NCBI GenBank assembly: GCA_051884615.1
Contig: JBJEVT010000010.1
Location: forward strand, 7,644-71,643
Reading direction: 5' to 3'
Length of the DNA: 64,000 nucleotides
Source of the DNA: UBA1724 sp051884615
GTDB taxonomy: Bacteria; Verrucomicrobiota; Lentisphaeria; Oligosphaerales; Oligosphaeraceae
A program made the position numbers and the translations under genes. Of the stretch, positions 1 through 15,000 are shown piece by piece; position 1 is the stretch's first letter, and the number at the start of each line of letters is the position of its first letter. Under the pieces are notes generated by a model, which had not been told where the DNA came from, did not search any database, and saw nothing but the letters and a program-made list of their open reading frames with translations.

Positions 1-3000
1 ACGTCGCCCTGGGCAACGCCACCCCCGGCCAGATGAACTGGAAGACCCCCGTCACCGCCGGCGACTTCCGGGTCATCCTCTACCGCAATGGCGGCACCGC
101 CACCAACGTCCGGGTGGACCAGGTGACCGACGCCAAGGGCAACGCCCTCACCAACGCCAGCGCCACCATCCGCTGCCGCCTGGTCATCACCCCCACCATG
201 ACCAGCACCAGCCCCGAGCCCATCCCCAGCGGCGTGGAGACCATCGAGGTCCGGCCCTTCGCCGACTCCATCTTTGACGCCAACGGAAACGTGGCCTCCG
301 AGACCACCACCTCCGGCGAACTGCCCCTCTCCGCCATCGGCGGCCTCTTCCTCTGCAAGAGCTCTCTGGGACCCGACAACGGCTCCATCGCCCTCCGCTT
401 CTCCAAGCGCATCGTGGGCAACGCCAACGGAACCAAACCCCTGAATCTCCTGAACATCGCCCAGGACGGCCGCATCGTGGATGTCCAGATGGACGCCGCC
501 AGCGTGGATCTGAAGTCCACCATCACCTCCAAGAACTTCGCGGCCTACGCCGTCTACTCTGACGACACGGAGGCCCAGCTGACCATCGTGAGCAACACCA
601 AGGGGTACTACAACGGCGGTCTCTTCCACCGGGAAGGCTCCAACTATGTGGTCATCGACCTGCTGGCCGGCGCCAACATGGACGCCAACCTGCCCCGCCT
701 CGCCCCCAGCGACAAGACCCTCAAGGCCATCCGCGTGGAGTTCAAGAGCATCTACGACTACCAGGGCGATCCCCTCACGGACGCCGAGGTGACTCTCACC
801 GCCAATGCCCCCTATCAGCCCGGCATGGCCGGCCTCCTGCCTCCCATGTTCTCCAACAAGAAGGGAAGCTACACCTTCATCCACGCTCCCGGATGCGAGA
901 GCGGAAATCCCTCCATGGCCACCAGCGACATCATCGGCACCGTGGAATCCCCCAGCGGCACCGTCACTCCCGGATACTTCGGCGATCCCAAGTACGTGTG
1001 GGTCAAGGCCGACAACTCCAGCGGAGTCTACGCCTTCCAGCATGACCTGGTGGACACCGATGACGAAGACGGCGTGGACGCCGGCGAGATGTATCTGGGC
1101 ATGTACTACCGCGACCTGGACGCCGACGGCCGCATCGACGCCGTGGACATGAACTTCTTCAACCCCTGGGGCCACGACGCCGAGTATCCCGCCGAACTGG
1201 TGGTGGGCGCCCAGGCCGCCAGCAGCTTCGTGGTCTGGGTCCACTCCGATGATCCCGAGAATGCGGAGACCAAGGTCTCCCAGGAAGGCATCACCTGGAG
1301 CAACTATCCCGGCCTCTCCCAGTATCCTCTGAACACCCAGGCAAAGGACGCCCGCCTCTACCAGGTCCTGGAAGGCACCGCCCTGCCCGAGGGCTGGAAA
1401 CGCGCCGCCGTCACCGAGGTCTCCGTCATCCAGCAGAACGCCAACCATCCTCTGGCGGGCACCACCGCCGCCGGCTGGAGAACGGATAACGACTCCGACT
1501 TCATCTACTCCACCATCCGCGTGAAGTTCGACCAGACGAACGTTTCTCCCCGCACCCGCGGCGACCGCCAGGTCATGGTGACCTATGTGAACCCCCGCGA
1601 CGACGACAAGAACATCTACAATCGTCTCCATGCCACCGGCGTGGAGGCCACTCCTCTCGCCAAAGCCGATGCGGAAGTCGAATACAAGTACACCGGCTCC
1701 GACGGCAAGGAGGCCACCAACAAGGTGAAGTACACCGATGTGAACGCGGCTTGGGAAGGCATGACCTTCTCCGACACCGACGAAACCGCCGGCATCTACT
1801 GGGTCCGCAAGGCCGGTCTCACCGAGGCCGAGTCGAAGGACGTCGGCGCCCTGGACGCCATCTGGATCTGCGACTCCTTCGGCCCCGCCTGCGCATGGGA
1901 CGGCGTCGCTCCCCAGGCGGTCACCGCCGTGGCATGGAGAGCCACCCCCTACACCAAGGTCTCCAGCTCCGACACCCTGGACACCTACGAATACGTGGAT
2001 GTCCGCTTCTCCGAGCCCATCCTGGGCGCGGATGACCTGGGCCTCTACCAGGGCAGCATCGAAAACATCGTCTCCGGCTTCAACGCCAGCGAGGAATCCT
2101 ACTGGGAGCTGGTGGACGGCCCCGTGGGCGCCACCTTCGTCAACGACAGCACCATCCGCTTCCGTCTGCAGACCGGAAAGCTCATCAAGGGTCTCTCCTT
2201 CGTCTACCGCGGCACCCTCTATCCCGTCTCCTCCCCCATGGAGCATGCCTTCGGGCCCAGCTCCGTCAACGGCGAGTGGGGCTCCTTCCGCATCACCGTT
2301 CCCGGCGTCCATCCCGTCCAGTCCTCCTACCAGGTGCTGGGCGGCGCCTCCGACGAGGCCATCGAGGTCTTCCGCATTGAGAACGCCGACAGCTCCACGG
2401 TGGAGAACGCCAAGCCCGTCATGAAGTTCGGCAAGGGCGGCGGCATTGGTTCCGGAACGGAGTTCGGCGAGGCCGCCGTCATGTCGGTCAAGCCCTGGAA
2501 CAGCACGCCCGGCAGCCACGGTGGCCGCACCGACTACATGGCCTACGCCGCCAGCGCCCAGGGCGGCGCCTTCTCCTCCTCCGACGTGAAGCTCACCTAC
2601 AGCGCCGACGGCTCCATCACCGTGGGCGCCATCGCCACCAGCGCCCATCCCGGCGCCGGCTTCTACGCCACCCTCACCAACGTGGCCGTCACCAACGAGA
2701 GTCTGAACGCCATCAACACCGCCAATTCCTGGGATGTGCCCAACCAGGAGAACACCGGCGCCTTCTACACCTTCTCCGCGCCTTCCGCCACCAGCTACGC
2801 CACCAGCGCCTACAGCAGCGAGAAGACCCCCTCCAACACCCTCCTCTCCGGCCCCCTCTACCTCTATGGCAAGGCCATGGCGTATCACAAGACCGCCACG
2901 AGCCGCACCAACGTGGGCGAGGTCCTCACCGTGGCCGCCCTGGATGTGGCCGCCCCCGCCAACTACAAGCTCACCGGCGTGAAGGTGCGTCTGGTGGATA

Positions 3001-6000
3001 CCGCCAACGGTTCCTTCGACCCCGCCGTGGCTCTGAAGCCCCTGGCCGACGACGCCACCAGCGGCGTCCTCCTCTATGACCGGAACGACGGCTCCTACAT
3101 CCCGCTGTCCACCGACAAGCTGGCCTGGAGTGAACTCCAGCAGACCGAGGAAGGACTCCTCTACCGGGAAGTCACCCTGAAGCCCCTCTCCCCCGTGGCT
3201 CTGCCTCTGACGGGCGGCGAGGCCAGCTCCCCCGACTTCGAGATCCGCGTGGTGCCCAGCGACGAATTCCGCTTCGGCAACTCCTTCTACGCCGAGATTC
3301 CCGATGACGGACTCTTCCTGGGCGCCTACCAGTCCGCCGACAGCGTGGCCGCCACCTGGGGAACCCCCAACGGCACCAAGGGATACCGCCTCACCGACAC
3401 CCGGTTCTACGACCGGAACCAGGACGACCGCTGGACTCCCGGCGAGCCTCTGGCAAACTGCGAGGACACCGCCGCCAGCCTCTCCTTCCGCCCCTACTTC
3501 GACGGCGGCCGCACCCTCAACATGTACTCCGCCTGCACCAGCAAGCTGGATCTGCAGGAGAACGGCGTCAACACCCGGGAGATCTACTACGCCAAGAAGA
3601 ACGGCGCCCTGAATCCCGAAAGCAAGCCCTGGAACGGCCTCTTCGACCGGAACACCATCGCCGGCATCGACGCCTCCGGCAGCAGCTACGACCTGGAATA
3701 CAACGTCTCCTACGAACCCGGCGATGACATGTGGTACGACGTGGGCGGCACCCTGGGCGTCTACGACGAGGGCATCGACATTCCCATCCTGGGGAACGCC
3801 AACGCCTTCCTCCTGCCCTGGGCCATCCAGGAGTTCGGCGCCCGCGGCGCGCAGTTCCGTGCCGCCGCTCCCGCCGCCGCCGCCGATGTCTCCGTGGGCA
3901 GCGTCTCCGCTCCCAGCACCGAGCCCATCCCCGTCCTGGCGGTGAATATGCAGGACGCCTCCCGCGGCTTCGGTCCCCGCTTCGTCCTGGACGGCGCTCT
4001 CCTCCTGGAGACCGTCTCCAAGAACATGGCCGCCGGCGCCCACACCCTGGTCTTCCAGGCCGCTGACGCCACCCTCTCCCTGGACGGCGGCGCCGCCGTC
4101 CCCGCCCCCGCCAAGGTGGGCGAACGGGTGATCGTCAGAGACGCCGAGGGCAACGCCTTCCTGGTGGCCCGTCGCCTGGACGACTCCTCCGACTTCAATG
4201 GCGACGGCGTCTACTCCGACGACGCCATGCCCCTGCCCGCCGCCGACCAGGTGGTGAACCTGAAGGTGGGCGGCGAGACCGCCCGTGACATCCAGCAGCC
4301 CGCCGCCATCACCGGCGTGCGCGTCCTGGCGGTGGGCGTGGACGCCGCCGTGGGCGACTCCACCCTGACCCGCTCCGGCACCAAGCTCAGCTGGAACGGC
4401 GGCGCCTCCGTGGACGCCAGCCAGGCCGGCACCTATGTCCTCAAGGGCAACAAGGGCACCGCCGGCGACTACATCGTGGTGCAGACCACCGTTCTGGGCG
4501 GCGCCACCACCGAGACCCTGCCTGTCTACTGCGCCAATGGCCGGGTGGTCACCCCCCTGTCCAACATCACCGGCGTGGAGATCATGGCCGTGGGCGACAT
4601 GCTGAAGCAGGGCTGGTACACCGTCTCCTATGACGGCGGCGCCATCGCCTTCGGCAACGGCGGCTCCGTGAAGCTGCCCGCCAAGGGCGAGGTCGCCCTG
4701 GTCTACGGCGACGGCGAGTCCCAGGACTACAGCCGCTCCTTCCTGGTGGTGCGCCGCACCAGCGCCGCCCTGCCCAACGGCTCCGCCACGGACCGGGTCT
4801 ACGTGAACCAGAACAGCCTCCACTGGGTGGATGTCACCCTCCACAATGTCAATGGCGTCACCCCCAGCCACTTCGCCGCCCTCACCAAGGACAGCGCCAG
4901 CGGCATCTCCCTCTGGTGGGACGTGGACGCCTCCGGCAACTTCTCCGCCGGCGACATGTTCGTGCCTCTCATGGAAACCCCCGCCCTGGTGGGCGGCGGC
5001 GACTCCTGGACCTGCAGCCTCATTCCCGACCCGGACTTCATGACCGCCTGGCTGGGAACCCCCGTGGACAGCGACTTCCAGAAGAGCCATAACTTCTTCG
5101 TCTGCGTCAGAACCACCGCCGACATGTCCTTCGGCGACAGCTTCCGGATGAACGCCAGCTTCCTGGAACCCTCCGAGCCCGTCTACGACGCCAGCGAATA
5201 CCGCTGCCGGGACACCTCCATCTCCTTCGGCACCAATCCCACCGGACGCCAGGGCGACCACATCACCCGCGGCAGCGTGGTCAGCTTCGCCGAAGCCGTG
5301 AGCCAGACCATCGTCTGCACCACCGTGACCAACACCATCTTCGCCAAGGAGACCACTCCCGGCCAGAGCGTGGACGCCGACACGGTCGTGCCTCTCACCA
5401 GCGTCAACCACTTCATCCAGACCTCCACCGGCATCACTCCCTACGTCACCAGCATCTCCATCGACCTGGTGAATGTCAACGGATTTGATCCCGCCCAGGC
5501 CCTCAAGCCCATGGACGCCACCGACGCCGGCGACCGCGGCCTGGTGCTCTTCCGGGACACCGACGGCAACGGACTCTTCAATCCCGATGTGGACACGCCC
5601 GTGAACTCCACCATCGTCTCCGAATACGACGAGGCCACCGGCACCACCCGCTACACCTTCCTCCTGGCGGACGAGTCCTGCACCGTCCCCACCATGCAGG
5701 ACAAGAGCTCCGACCTGTTCCTGGCCGCCAACATGAGCAACGAGCTGCCCTTCGGCGTCAGCTTCTACGCGGCGATGGACACCGACTACATCACCTACAG
5801 CACCGGCGCCGGAAGCGTCGCCAGCGCCGTGAAGACGGATGTCCTCTCCTCCACCATCAACGCCGAATACGGCGACCTGGTGGGCCTGGAGCAGGTGACC
5901 ACCACCGGCGGTCTCCTGGTGCAGTCCGCCGGCTCCTCTGTCACCGGCTACCAGCGGATCACCCTGAGCCGCACCCTCAACGGAGCCTACGAGATCACCT

Positions 6001-9000
6001 GGAACGGGAAGAAGTACATCCTCACCGACCTCACCAAGCCCGTGACCTTCACGCTGGGCGAGGGTGATTCCTCCATCACCATCACCTTCGATCCTCAGCG
6101 CTTCTTCCAGGAAGACGCGCTGGCCTACTCCACCGCCTGCGCTCCCGTGGACGCCCTGACCGGCGACGCGGTGCCCCTGGGCAGCCCCCTCGTCAGCCTG
6201 GCCGGCTCCACCGAATGCCTCTACACCGACGTGGACATGGACGGCCGCTTCACCCTGGGCGTGGACAAGCTGAACCAGACCGACTCCTCCATGACCATCA
6301 GCGCCGCCGACCACCTCGCCTTCTTCGACGTGGATGGCGATGGCGTCTGGGAGGACAACGAGCCCGTCTTCTTCGACACCGACGGGGTCTACACGCTGCC
6401 CTGGATGGATGCCGTCCTGGATACCGACGCCCTGGCCAGCCAGGGCCCCGGCTCCGTGGCCATCACCCTGGACAACGACGAGCTGGCCGCTCTGCCCGAG
6501 ACGCCCATGGCCGGCGGCGACTTCGAGGATGGCGTCCTCTACCTCTTCTACCTGGATGTGGACGGCGATCCCAACCGGAACTTCGATCCCTTCCACGACG
6601 TGATCATCGCCCGGAAGGGCGACGGCACCACCATGCCCGCCCATGAACTGCTGGCCACCGACCAGGTGGTGCTGGCGCCCTCCTTCGCCCAGGACGGCCA
6701 GGAATTCCTGGTGGACGAGCATGTGGGCGAGACGCTCCGCGTCTTCGTGGACACCGACTACCTGAAGCTCAGCACTCCCGCCGGCGAACAGTACGCCCAG
6801 GAGAACGCCCTCATCCTCTCCGTGGACGACACCTGGGAGGACATGACCATGGCCTGGGACTTCCTGGTGAATGGCGACCGCACCATCCGCCGCATCACTC
6901 CTGACGCCGAAAGCCCCGACTACGCCACCGCCACCAGCGCCATGAGCGCCATCATCGGACTGGACATCGCCAACAGCGGCGCCCCCGATGTGACCCTCTC
7001 CAGCGTCCGGGTGAACTTCAGCAATGTCAGCGGCTGGGTCACCAGCGACTTCTGCAGCCTCTCCAAGGACGAGACCTCCGGCGTCCAGCTGTGGCGCGAC
7101 ATGGACGGCAACGGCATCTTCGATCCCGCCGTGGACGCCCAGGTGCCTCTGGCAGGCGCTCCCTCCTGGAGCCAGAACGGCCTCGCCCAGTCCGTCACCC
7201 TGGCCCCCGCCTCCCTCAACGACATCACCGGGGAAACCCAGGACGGCCTCTATGACTTCTTCGTGGTGGTCATTCCCAGCGTGACGGCCAACAACACCCA
7301 GCTCACCAACGACGGCGACAAGTTCACCGCCTATGTGGGCGCCGGCGACGTCTCCCTGAACAAGACCCTCACCCAGAGCGCCGCCGTCACCACCGGCGTG
7401 GTCACCATCGACTCCAAGCCCCCGCAGCTCACCTCCTCCGTGGCTCTGGCCGCCTACGGTCAGCTGCTGGACACCGTGACCCTGATCTTCGACGAGGGCA
7501 TGAAGCGGCTGCCTCTGGCCGATCCCTCCGTCTGGACGGTCACCGACAGCGTCACCGGCACGGATTACGCGGTCACCGAGTGGTCCCTGGCTTCCAGCGG
7601 CAAGGCCGTGACTCTCACCCTGGCCGCCGCCGAGGGCAAGACTCTCGCCGACTACTCCAACGCCGACGTGAAGATCACCGCCGCCTTCACCCTGGAATCC
7701 GCTCTGCTGGATTGGGCCGGCAACCCCGCCCAGATCGTGGCGGCCGTGGCCACCAGCCAGGCCGATCCCATCGATCCCGAGGATCCCGAAGGCCCCGTGG
7801 TGCCCCCGACTCCCATCGATCCCGAGGATCCCGAGGATCCCACCACGGAGGATTCCGACCTGGATGGCATCGCGGACGAATGGGAGCTGAAGTGGTTCGG
7901 CGACCTCACCACCGCGGATGACGCCACCGACTTCGACCAGGATGGCCTCCCCGACCTCTACGAGTTCAAGCTGGGCTTCAATCCCACCGTGAAGGTCACC
8001 CCCAACCGCGCCCACTTCGTGATGCTGGAGAACGGCAGATACCTGCGCGTCGTCCAGGACGCCAAGGGACGCTTCTTCCTCTACAACACCACCACCGAAG
8101 TCACCGACATGGTCCAGGATCTGGCCTTCTTCCGCACCGCCCTGGACGGCGAGGTGGACTACGATGGCGACGGCCTCGCCAACGAGGACGAGCTGGTCAT
8201 CTTCGGCACCGACCCGTCTCTCAAGGACACCGACGGCGACAGCCTCTCCGACTGGGAGGAGTGCATGGTGGGCACCGATCCCACCAACCCGGCGGATCCC
8301 TGGTACAACCGCGGTCTGGACCTCATCACCCGGGCGCACCAGGCCTACGTCCTGGCCTACGACGAGCTCACCAACTCCTTCGAGATGCAGGCCAGCAGCG
8401 TCGCCGAGCGCACCGCTCCCTACGCCGTGGTGGAGGACTTCAACGAGATGGTCTCCGACCTGTCCGCCTGGTCCGGCGAACTCTGGTTCAACCTGGACGC
8501 CGAGTCCAGCCTGGAGGGAACCCTCTTCCAGAAGACCGCCGACCGCACCGGCGCCAAGGCCGACTTCTGGTTCGGCCTGAAGGACGGCAAGCTGACCCTC
8601 ACCGTGAAGGACTCCCTGTCCCTCACCAAGACCAAGACCTTCACCCTGGATTGGCAGGTGCCCGTCCAGAAGTGGGTCCACGCCGCCTTCGTGGTGGAGC
8701 AGGCGGAGTCCACCCGCGCCCAGGTGAAGATCCTGGCCTATGTGGATGGGCAGGAGCACCTCCTCGACTCCGGTCTCGTGGCCGCCAAGCTGGGCGCCAG
8801 CTCCGAGGACGGCGACCTGGTCTTCGGCGACCTGGACACCGCCGCCAGCCGCCTCTCCGTGATGCTGGACGAAGTCCGCATCTGGAACAAGGTGCTGGCT
8901 CTGGATGACGTCCGGGTGAGCCGCGACGTCTTCCTGGCCGCCGACACCGCCGACCTGGCCGCCTACTTCAACTTCAACTACACGATCGCCTCCGGCAAGA

Positions 9001-12000
9001 AGGTCTCCGCGGTCACCTACAAGACCCGCGCCGACCTGGCGTCCGCCCTCTCCGCCGCCACCAGCAATCTGCAGCAGGCCCGGCAGAACTACTACGAGGT
9101 TCTGGAGACCTACGAGGAGACCTCCAATCCCTCCGACGACCTGAAGAACCAGATGGCCTCCGCCGAGTCCTGGTACCTCTCCGCCCAGAACTACTACCGC
9201 ATGGCCCAGAACGCCTACCAGCAGGAAATGGCCACCGACGGCATGACCGCCTCCCTCATGGGACAGGCGTGCCTCTCCATCACCGACTCCGAGGAGTACC
9301 AGAATGGCGACTCCGACGGCGATGGCATCGCGGACTGGTGGGAATACTCCTTCTTCGGCGACCTCGTCACCGCGGATGAATCCACCGACAACGACGGCGA
9401 CCTGCTCTCCGACTACTACGAGTATCTGCTCCGTGGCGAAGGCGCGGATCCCACCGACAAGTTCTCCCTGGTGGGCGACGGCGAAACCCTGGACGGCGAC
9501 GCCGACTCCGATGGCGACGGCCTCACCAACGCCGAGGAAATGAGCTACGGCACCGATCCTCTCAACGTGGATTCCGACGACGACGGCGTCTCCGACAAGA
9601 TCGAGATCGCCTTCGACGCCAACCCGCTCCATCCCATGTCCGTGGTGGTCCTCAAGTCCACCGGCATGCCTCTGGACGGCGTCACCTGGGACGAGGTGAA
9701 GGACACCGACTGGGGTCTCTACCGCTCCACCGAGGCTCCCAGCCGCTCCCTGGATCTGGGCGCCCTGGACGGCGACCTGGAACTGCCCTATCCCGACCGC
9801 TTCGCCGTGGGCACCATGGTGAAGGGACGCTACGACAAGGTCTACTCCGGCGACTTCACCCTGGAGATGTGGGTCAAGGCCCAGGACGGCAGCAACGGCG
9901 TCCTCTTCGAGACCCGCGCCGCCGACACCGGCTGGGGCTGGAGATTCCTCCTGGACAACGGCATCCCCAAGGGCGAGATCTTCAACGCCTACGGAGAAGT
10001 GGTGGCCATCGTGGGCGGACAGGGCTCCACCCCCGCCCTCCAGCCCGATGTCTGGACCTACCTGGCCCTCAACTGGAACAGCGAGGCCCGCACCATCAGC
10101 ATCTACCGGGACAAGATCGCCTACATCGCCTCCTTCCCCGTGGGCTATGAGGTGGACTTCGGCGAAACCGCCGAATACGCCCGCATCGGCAAGGTGGAGG
10201 GCGTGGCCATCGACGAGTTCCGCTTCTGGGGCGAGACCCGCTCCGCCGAACAGGTGGAATACTGGGCCGACCGCATCGTGCCCAGCCCCCTCAACGCCAT
10301 CATCTCCTACGCCCGCGAACGGGATGACCTGGGCAACCTCACCGAACAGCGCTACATGGAACGGGACTACCAGCTCCGCGCCAACTACCGCTTCGACGAC
10401 GGCGGCAAGTCCGTGGAGGACTTCGCCCACTTCCAGGAGGCCGGCTATGACGTCACCGTGGCCGACGGCGCCATCTTCGACTTCAACGACGGCGCCAAGA
10501 AGATCGGCGGCGTGGACGACGTGGACGGCGACGGCATCCCCGAATGGTGGATGAAGACCTGGAAGCTCAACACCTTCCCCAACGCCAACGCCAACAACGC
10601 CTTCACCGGCTGGCTGCAGGTGCCCGGACACCAGTACACCTACAGCGGCAGCAGCGACTGGCGCAACATGCTCATGTGGGAGGACACTTCCATCGTGGGC
10701 CTCTACGGATACCAGTACGGCGTGGGCTACACCAGCCTGGGCGGCGCCATCGACTACACCGCCACCTGGAACCAGGGCCGCATCACCGGCGTGACCTACT
10801 CCAAGAGCGGCTTGGGTGAAGTGGGCGGCGCCAAGCCCGACGGCGGATACGTCGCGGACAACCACCAGCTGGGCGTGGACATGGCCTATGTGACCATGCA
10901 CAAGTACATCAACCTGGCCGTGGCCCCCAAGGAGGCCTACATGTCCACGGTGACCACCCTGGGCGCCAGCATCTCCGCCATCATCATCAACTCCCATACC
11001 CTCACCGACGAGGAGAGGGCCTCCGGATACAACCTGGCCGAATACCTCAAGGCAGGACGCAACCAGGTGGTGGTGGTCTGGTCCCGCAGCGTCTACAACA
11101 CCGTCAAGTTCAAGGTGGGTGACACCGAGTACGAGCGCGACTACTTCAACGGATCCGTGGATCTGGATCTGAACGTGGACGGCAGCCTGGCCATCGCCAA
11201 GGGCCACGACTACCGCTACGACCCGCGCGCCGTCTGGTACTACCGCGCCACCACCAAGGACTACAACGTCAACGCCATGAGCGCCTCCTTCGGCAACGTG
11301 GGCGCGGACAACAACGGGTACGTCCTCAACTACTCCATCGTGGGAACCTCCCTGGATCCCTACGCCTACCAGTACGGCGCCCTGAACGACAAGGACAACG
11401 ACGGCATCGACCTCTACAACGAGTACCTCATCGGCAGCAACCCCGCCAGCCGGGATTCCGACAACAACGGCATCTTCGACGGCAAGGAAGACTACGATGG
11501 AGACGGCATCATCAACGCCATCGAAATCTCCACCCTCTATACAGATCCTCTCTGCATGGACACGGACAACGACGGCGTCACCGATTCCGCCGAACGGGCC
11601 AGCGCCAGCAATCCCAGCGACTGGAACAGCCCCGCCAACTACCTCTTCCTCCAGACCGACGGAAGCCAGGACGGCTATCTCCAGATGCCTCTCCAGAGCC
11701 GCTTCGCCCTCTCCACCTTCACCCTGGAAGCCATGGTCTACGCCGTGGAACCCACCCAGGGCGGCCTGATCCTCCAGAGGGTCGTGGGCACCGTGAACGA
11801 GGACAAGCCTCTCCTGAACTACGAGCTGGGTCTCAACAAGGACGGCAAGCCCTATGTGGCCTTCTCCGACAAGGAGGGCGACACCAGCGGACGCACGCTG
11901 GCCGCTCCCTATGCGGTGGACGCCGAGACCTGGACCCACCTGGCCGCCACCTTCGACGCCGACACCAACATCATCAACCTCTACGTGGATGGTGTCCAGG

Positions 12001-15000
12001 TGGCCAGCGGACTGGCCTCCAGCCAGCCCATCACCAGCGGTCCCGCCCTGGTCTACACCCGGGCCGGCGCCGGATTCCAGGGCGGCATCGACGAGCTGCG
12101 CTTCTGGGATGTGGTGCGCACCCCCGCCCAGGTGCAGGAGAACATGGATGTGGTCCTCAGCGGACTGGAGGACGGCCTGGTGGCCTACTACCGGTTCGAC
12201 GACGCCAATCTGCCCAAGCGCGCCGCCCTGGCCGGGGCCAGCGACGCCGAACTCCGGGCGGATCCCAGCCTCTATCCCACCTACCTCTACTGCGCCGACA
12301 GCAACGCCATCAACGCCTTCGACTGGCGCAACCAGTGGCGCAACGCCGCCACGCTCCATGGCACCGCCACGGTGGTGGAGGATCCCGAGCACTCCAGCTC
12401 CTTCGACGTGGGCATCTACGCCTACTCCAACGGCACCCAGGAGGGTGACGAGGATCCCGGCTTCGCCTATCTGGCGCCCGCCGGCAGCGGCCTGGCCAGC
12501 GACATCCTCCAGGCGGTGATCCTCTCCTACCCCGCCACCGCCGCTACCGACAACGTGACCTACAAGTACTTCTGGGTGAAGAGCAGCGCGGAAGGCTATC
12601 CCGTGGACAGCCTGATGTACTCCTCCGACAGCCTCTACGAGGTGGCCACGGGCAGCGCCCTCAGCGAAAGCCTGATGCTGGGCACCGGCGCGGAACTGGA
12701 ACTGGAAACCGCCGGCGTCTCCGTGGGCGAGCACATCCAGCTCATCGTGGCGGCCGTGAACTCCGACGGCGTCACCAGCGTCCTCAGCGCCTCCAAGGTC
12801 ATCACCCTGAAGGCCGCGGACGCCGACCACACCGTGCCCGCCTCCCTGGTGCTGGTCTCCCCCACCCAGGACAAGGATGGCATCGCCCCCGGCAGCGTCC
12901 TGGAAGTCAAGGTGCGGAACACCAACGACTTCGCGGGCATTGTCCATGTGGCCTGGTATCGGAACATGGTCCTCACCAAGACCGCCACCAAGACCATCGG
13001 CGCCAACGCCACCGTCAGCCTCACCATGAACGACACCAGCAAGGTGCAGCTGAGTGATGTCTGGTCCTTCAAGGTCTGGCTGGAACGGGAGGATTCCTCC
13101 GCCCGCTCCAAGGCCATCCCGCCCGCGCCCGCCGCCGACGGCACCATGGTCAAGGCCGAGTGGATCTACCTCCAGGTCGGCACCGGCTTCGATGAGGAGA
13201 TCGCCGACAGCGGCAAGAAGACCTACGGAGCGCCCACCATGCCCACCAGCGTGAAGCTGACCCCCGTGGATCCCGACACCAACTCCATCCTCACGGCGAA
13301 GGCCACCGGCTCCACCTGCAAGTATGCCTTCAACTACTACTACCAGTGGTACTACAAGGCCAATACTTCCTCCGGATACGTCCTGGCGATCGGACAGGAT
13401 CTGCCCTTCTGGCAGCCCGCCGTCTCCGACATCTCCGATGACATCGGCACCACCGAGGCCGGATTCTCCACCTACTCCCTGGATGCCGGCGACCAGGTCT
13501 ACTGCGCCGTCTACGCCATGAACATCTACGGCGAGAAGTCCCGCGCCACGGTCTCCAACGTGGTGGTCATCGAGGAGGACACCTCCTCCACCGCATACTA
13601 CGAGCTCAACGACGACTACGAGCACGCCCGGCCCATCTACGCCAAGACCACTTGGCTGAGCACCAGCGATCCCAACATCCAGGCCCATACCTTCAAGTCC
13701 GTGGAGGATGACGACTGGGTGAAGTTCGTGGTGCCCCAGGGGACCGACAACCGGAAGATGCTGGTGACCTTCGAGACCAACACCGGTGTCATGTACACCC
13801 ATGGATTCAACTTCGACAACGCCTGCATCCCCGACACCGCCCTGGAACTCTACAAGGAAGGGGCGAACGGCAAGCTGGGCGAACTGGTGGAAGTGGTCCG
13901 CGACTTCAGCTCCAACGACAACAGCGGCGACTGCACCCGCCTCGCCCGCTTCGAGAAGATGGCCCTGGATCCCGGCATCTACTACATCCATGTCTTCGAC
14001 CAATGCCGCGACGGCAACGACGTGGGCGTGGTCTACTACATGCACCTGTATATGGAACGGGAAGCCTGGAACGGCGACGAGATCACCTGGGATGGCGACC
14101 AGGACCAGCAGGAGCTGATCCTGACGCCCGCCACGCCCGGCGCCTCCGACAACCTGGTGGCCAAGCTCAACGTCTCCGCCTACACTCCCGAGGGCGACCG
14201 CATCACCGACTACCGCTACCTCTGGTACCGGAACGGCGTGGTGGTGCCTCTCAAGGGCGTCACCAGCGTGGAAAGCTACGCCACCAGCCGCTACCGCCAG
14301 GAGCAGGCCGTGAAGGACGCCGACACCATCCCCGCCGACATGACGGCCGAGGGCGATGTCTGGCAGTGCGTGGTCTACCCGTACTCCAAGGTGTACGGCT
14401 ACGGCGACCCCGTCTTCTCCAACCAGGTGAGCGTGGGCTCCTCCAGCTGGCAGATGAACCTCACCACCCGCAAGACCTTCAAGAGCGGCGCCACCGTGGT
14501 GCCCGGCGACGAGACGGTCAAGCTGGCCTGGGAGGAATACGCCACCTTCGGCTTCGATCCCACCCTGGATGTCGCCCTGCCCAGCCTGACGGTCCCCGCC
14601 GGCGACGGCACCTACGTCCGCCAGCCTCTGGCCCAGGGCACCATCTACTCCATCGGCTTCACCAACGAATTCCCCGCCCTCACCACCGACGTGCGGCCCT
14701 ACGGCAGCACCTCCACCTGGTTCCTGGTGGCGGAGATGGGTGATCCCAAGAGCGACATCATCCAGGAGTTCGCCCTGTGCTGGGACGAGATCGCCCTGCC
14801 CACCTCCACCGCCAGCGGCCTGACGGTGACCCAGATGCGCAAGCGTGTGGATGGATACTTCGAGCCCGTCCTGGGCACCACCACCAGCATCCAGCCCGGC
14901 GAGGCCGGCGAGATCGTCCTCACCGGCGACCAGCTGAACAACCTCCAGCTGGATGACAACGGCCAGAAGTACGCCATCTTCCGGGTGACCATCGGCGCCC

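Noticed and set aside
7768..7850. Short Asp-Pro-Glu-Asp direct repeats in the giant gene as a possible recombination or CRISPR-like array
   Set aside because: They are in frame, encode an acidic Pro-rich linker, and have no spacer structure.
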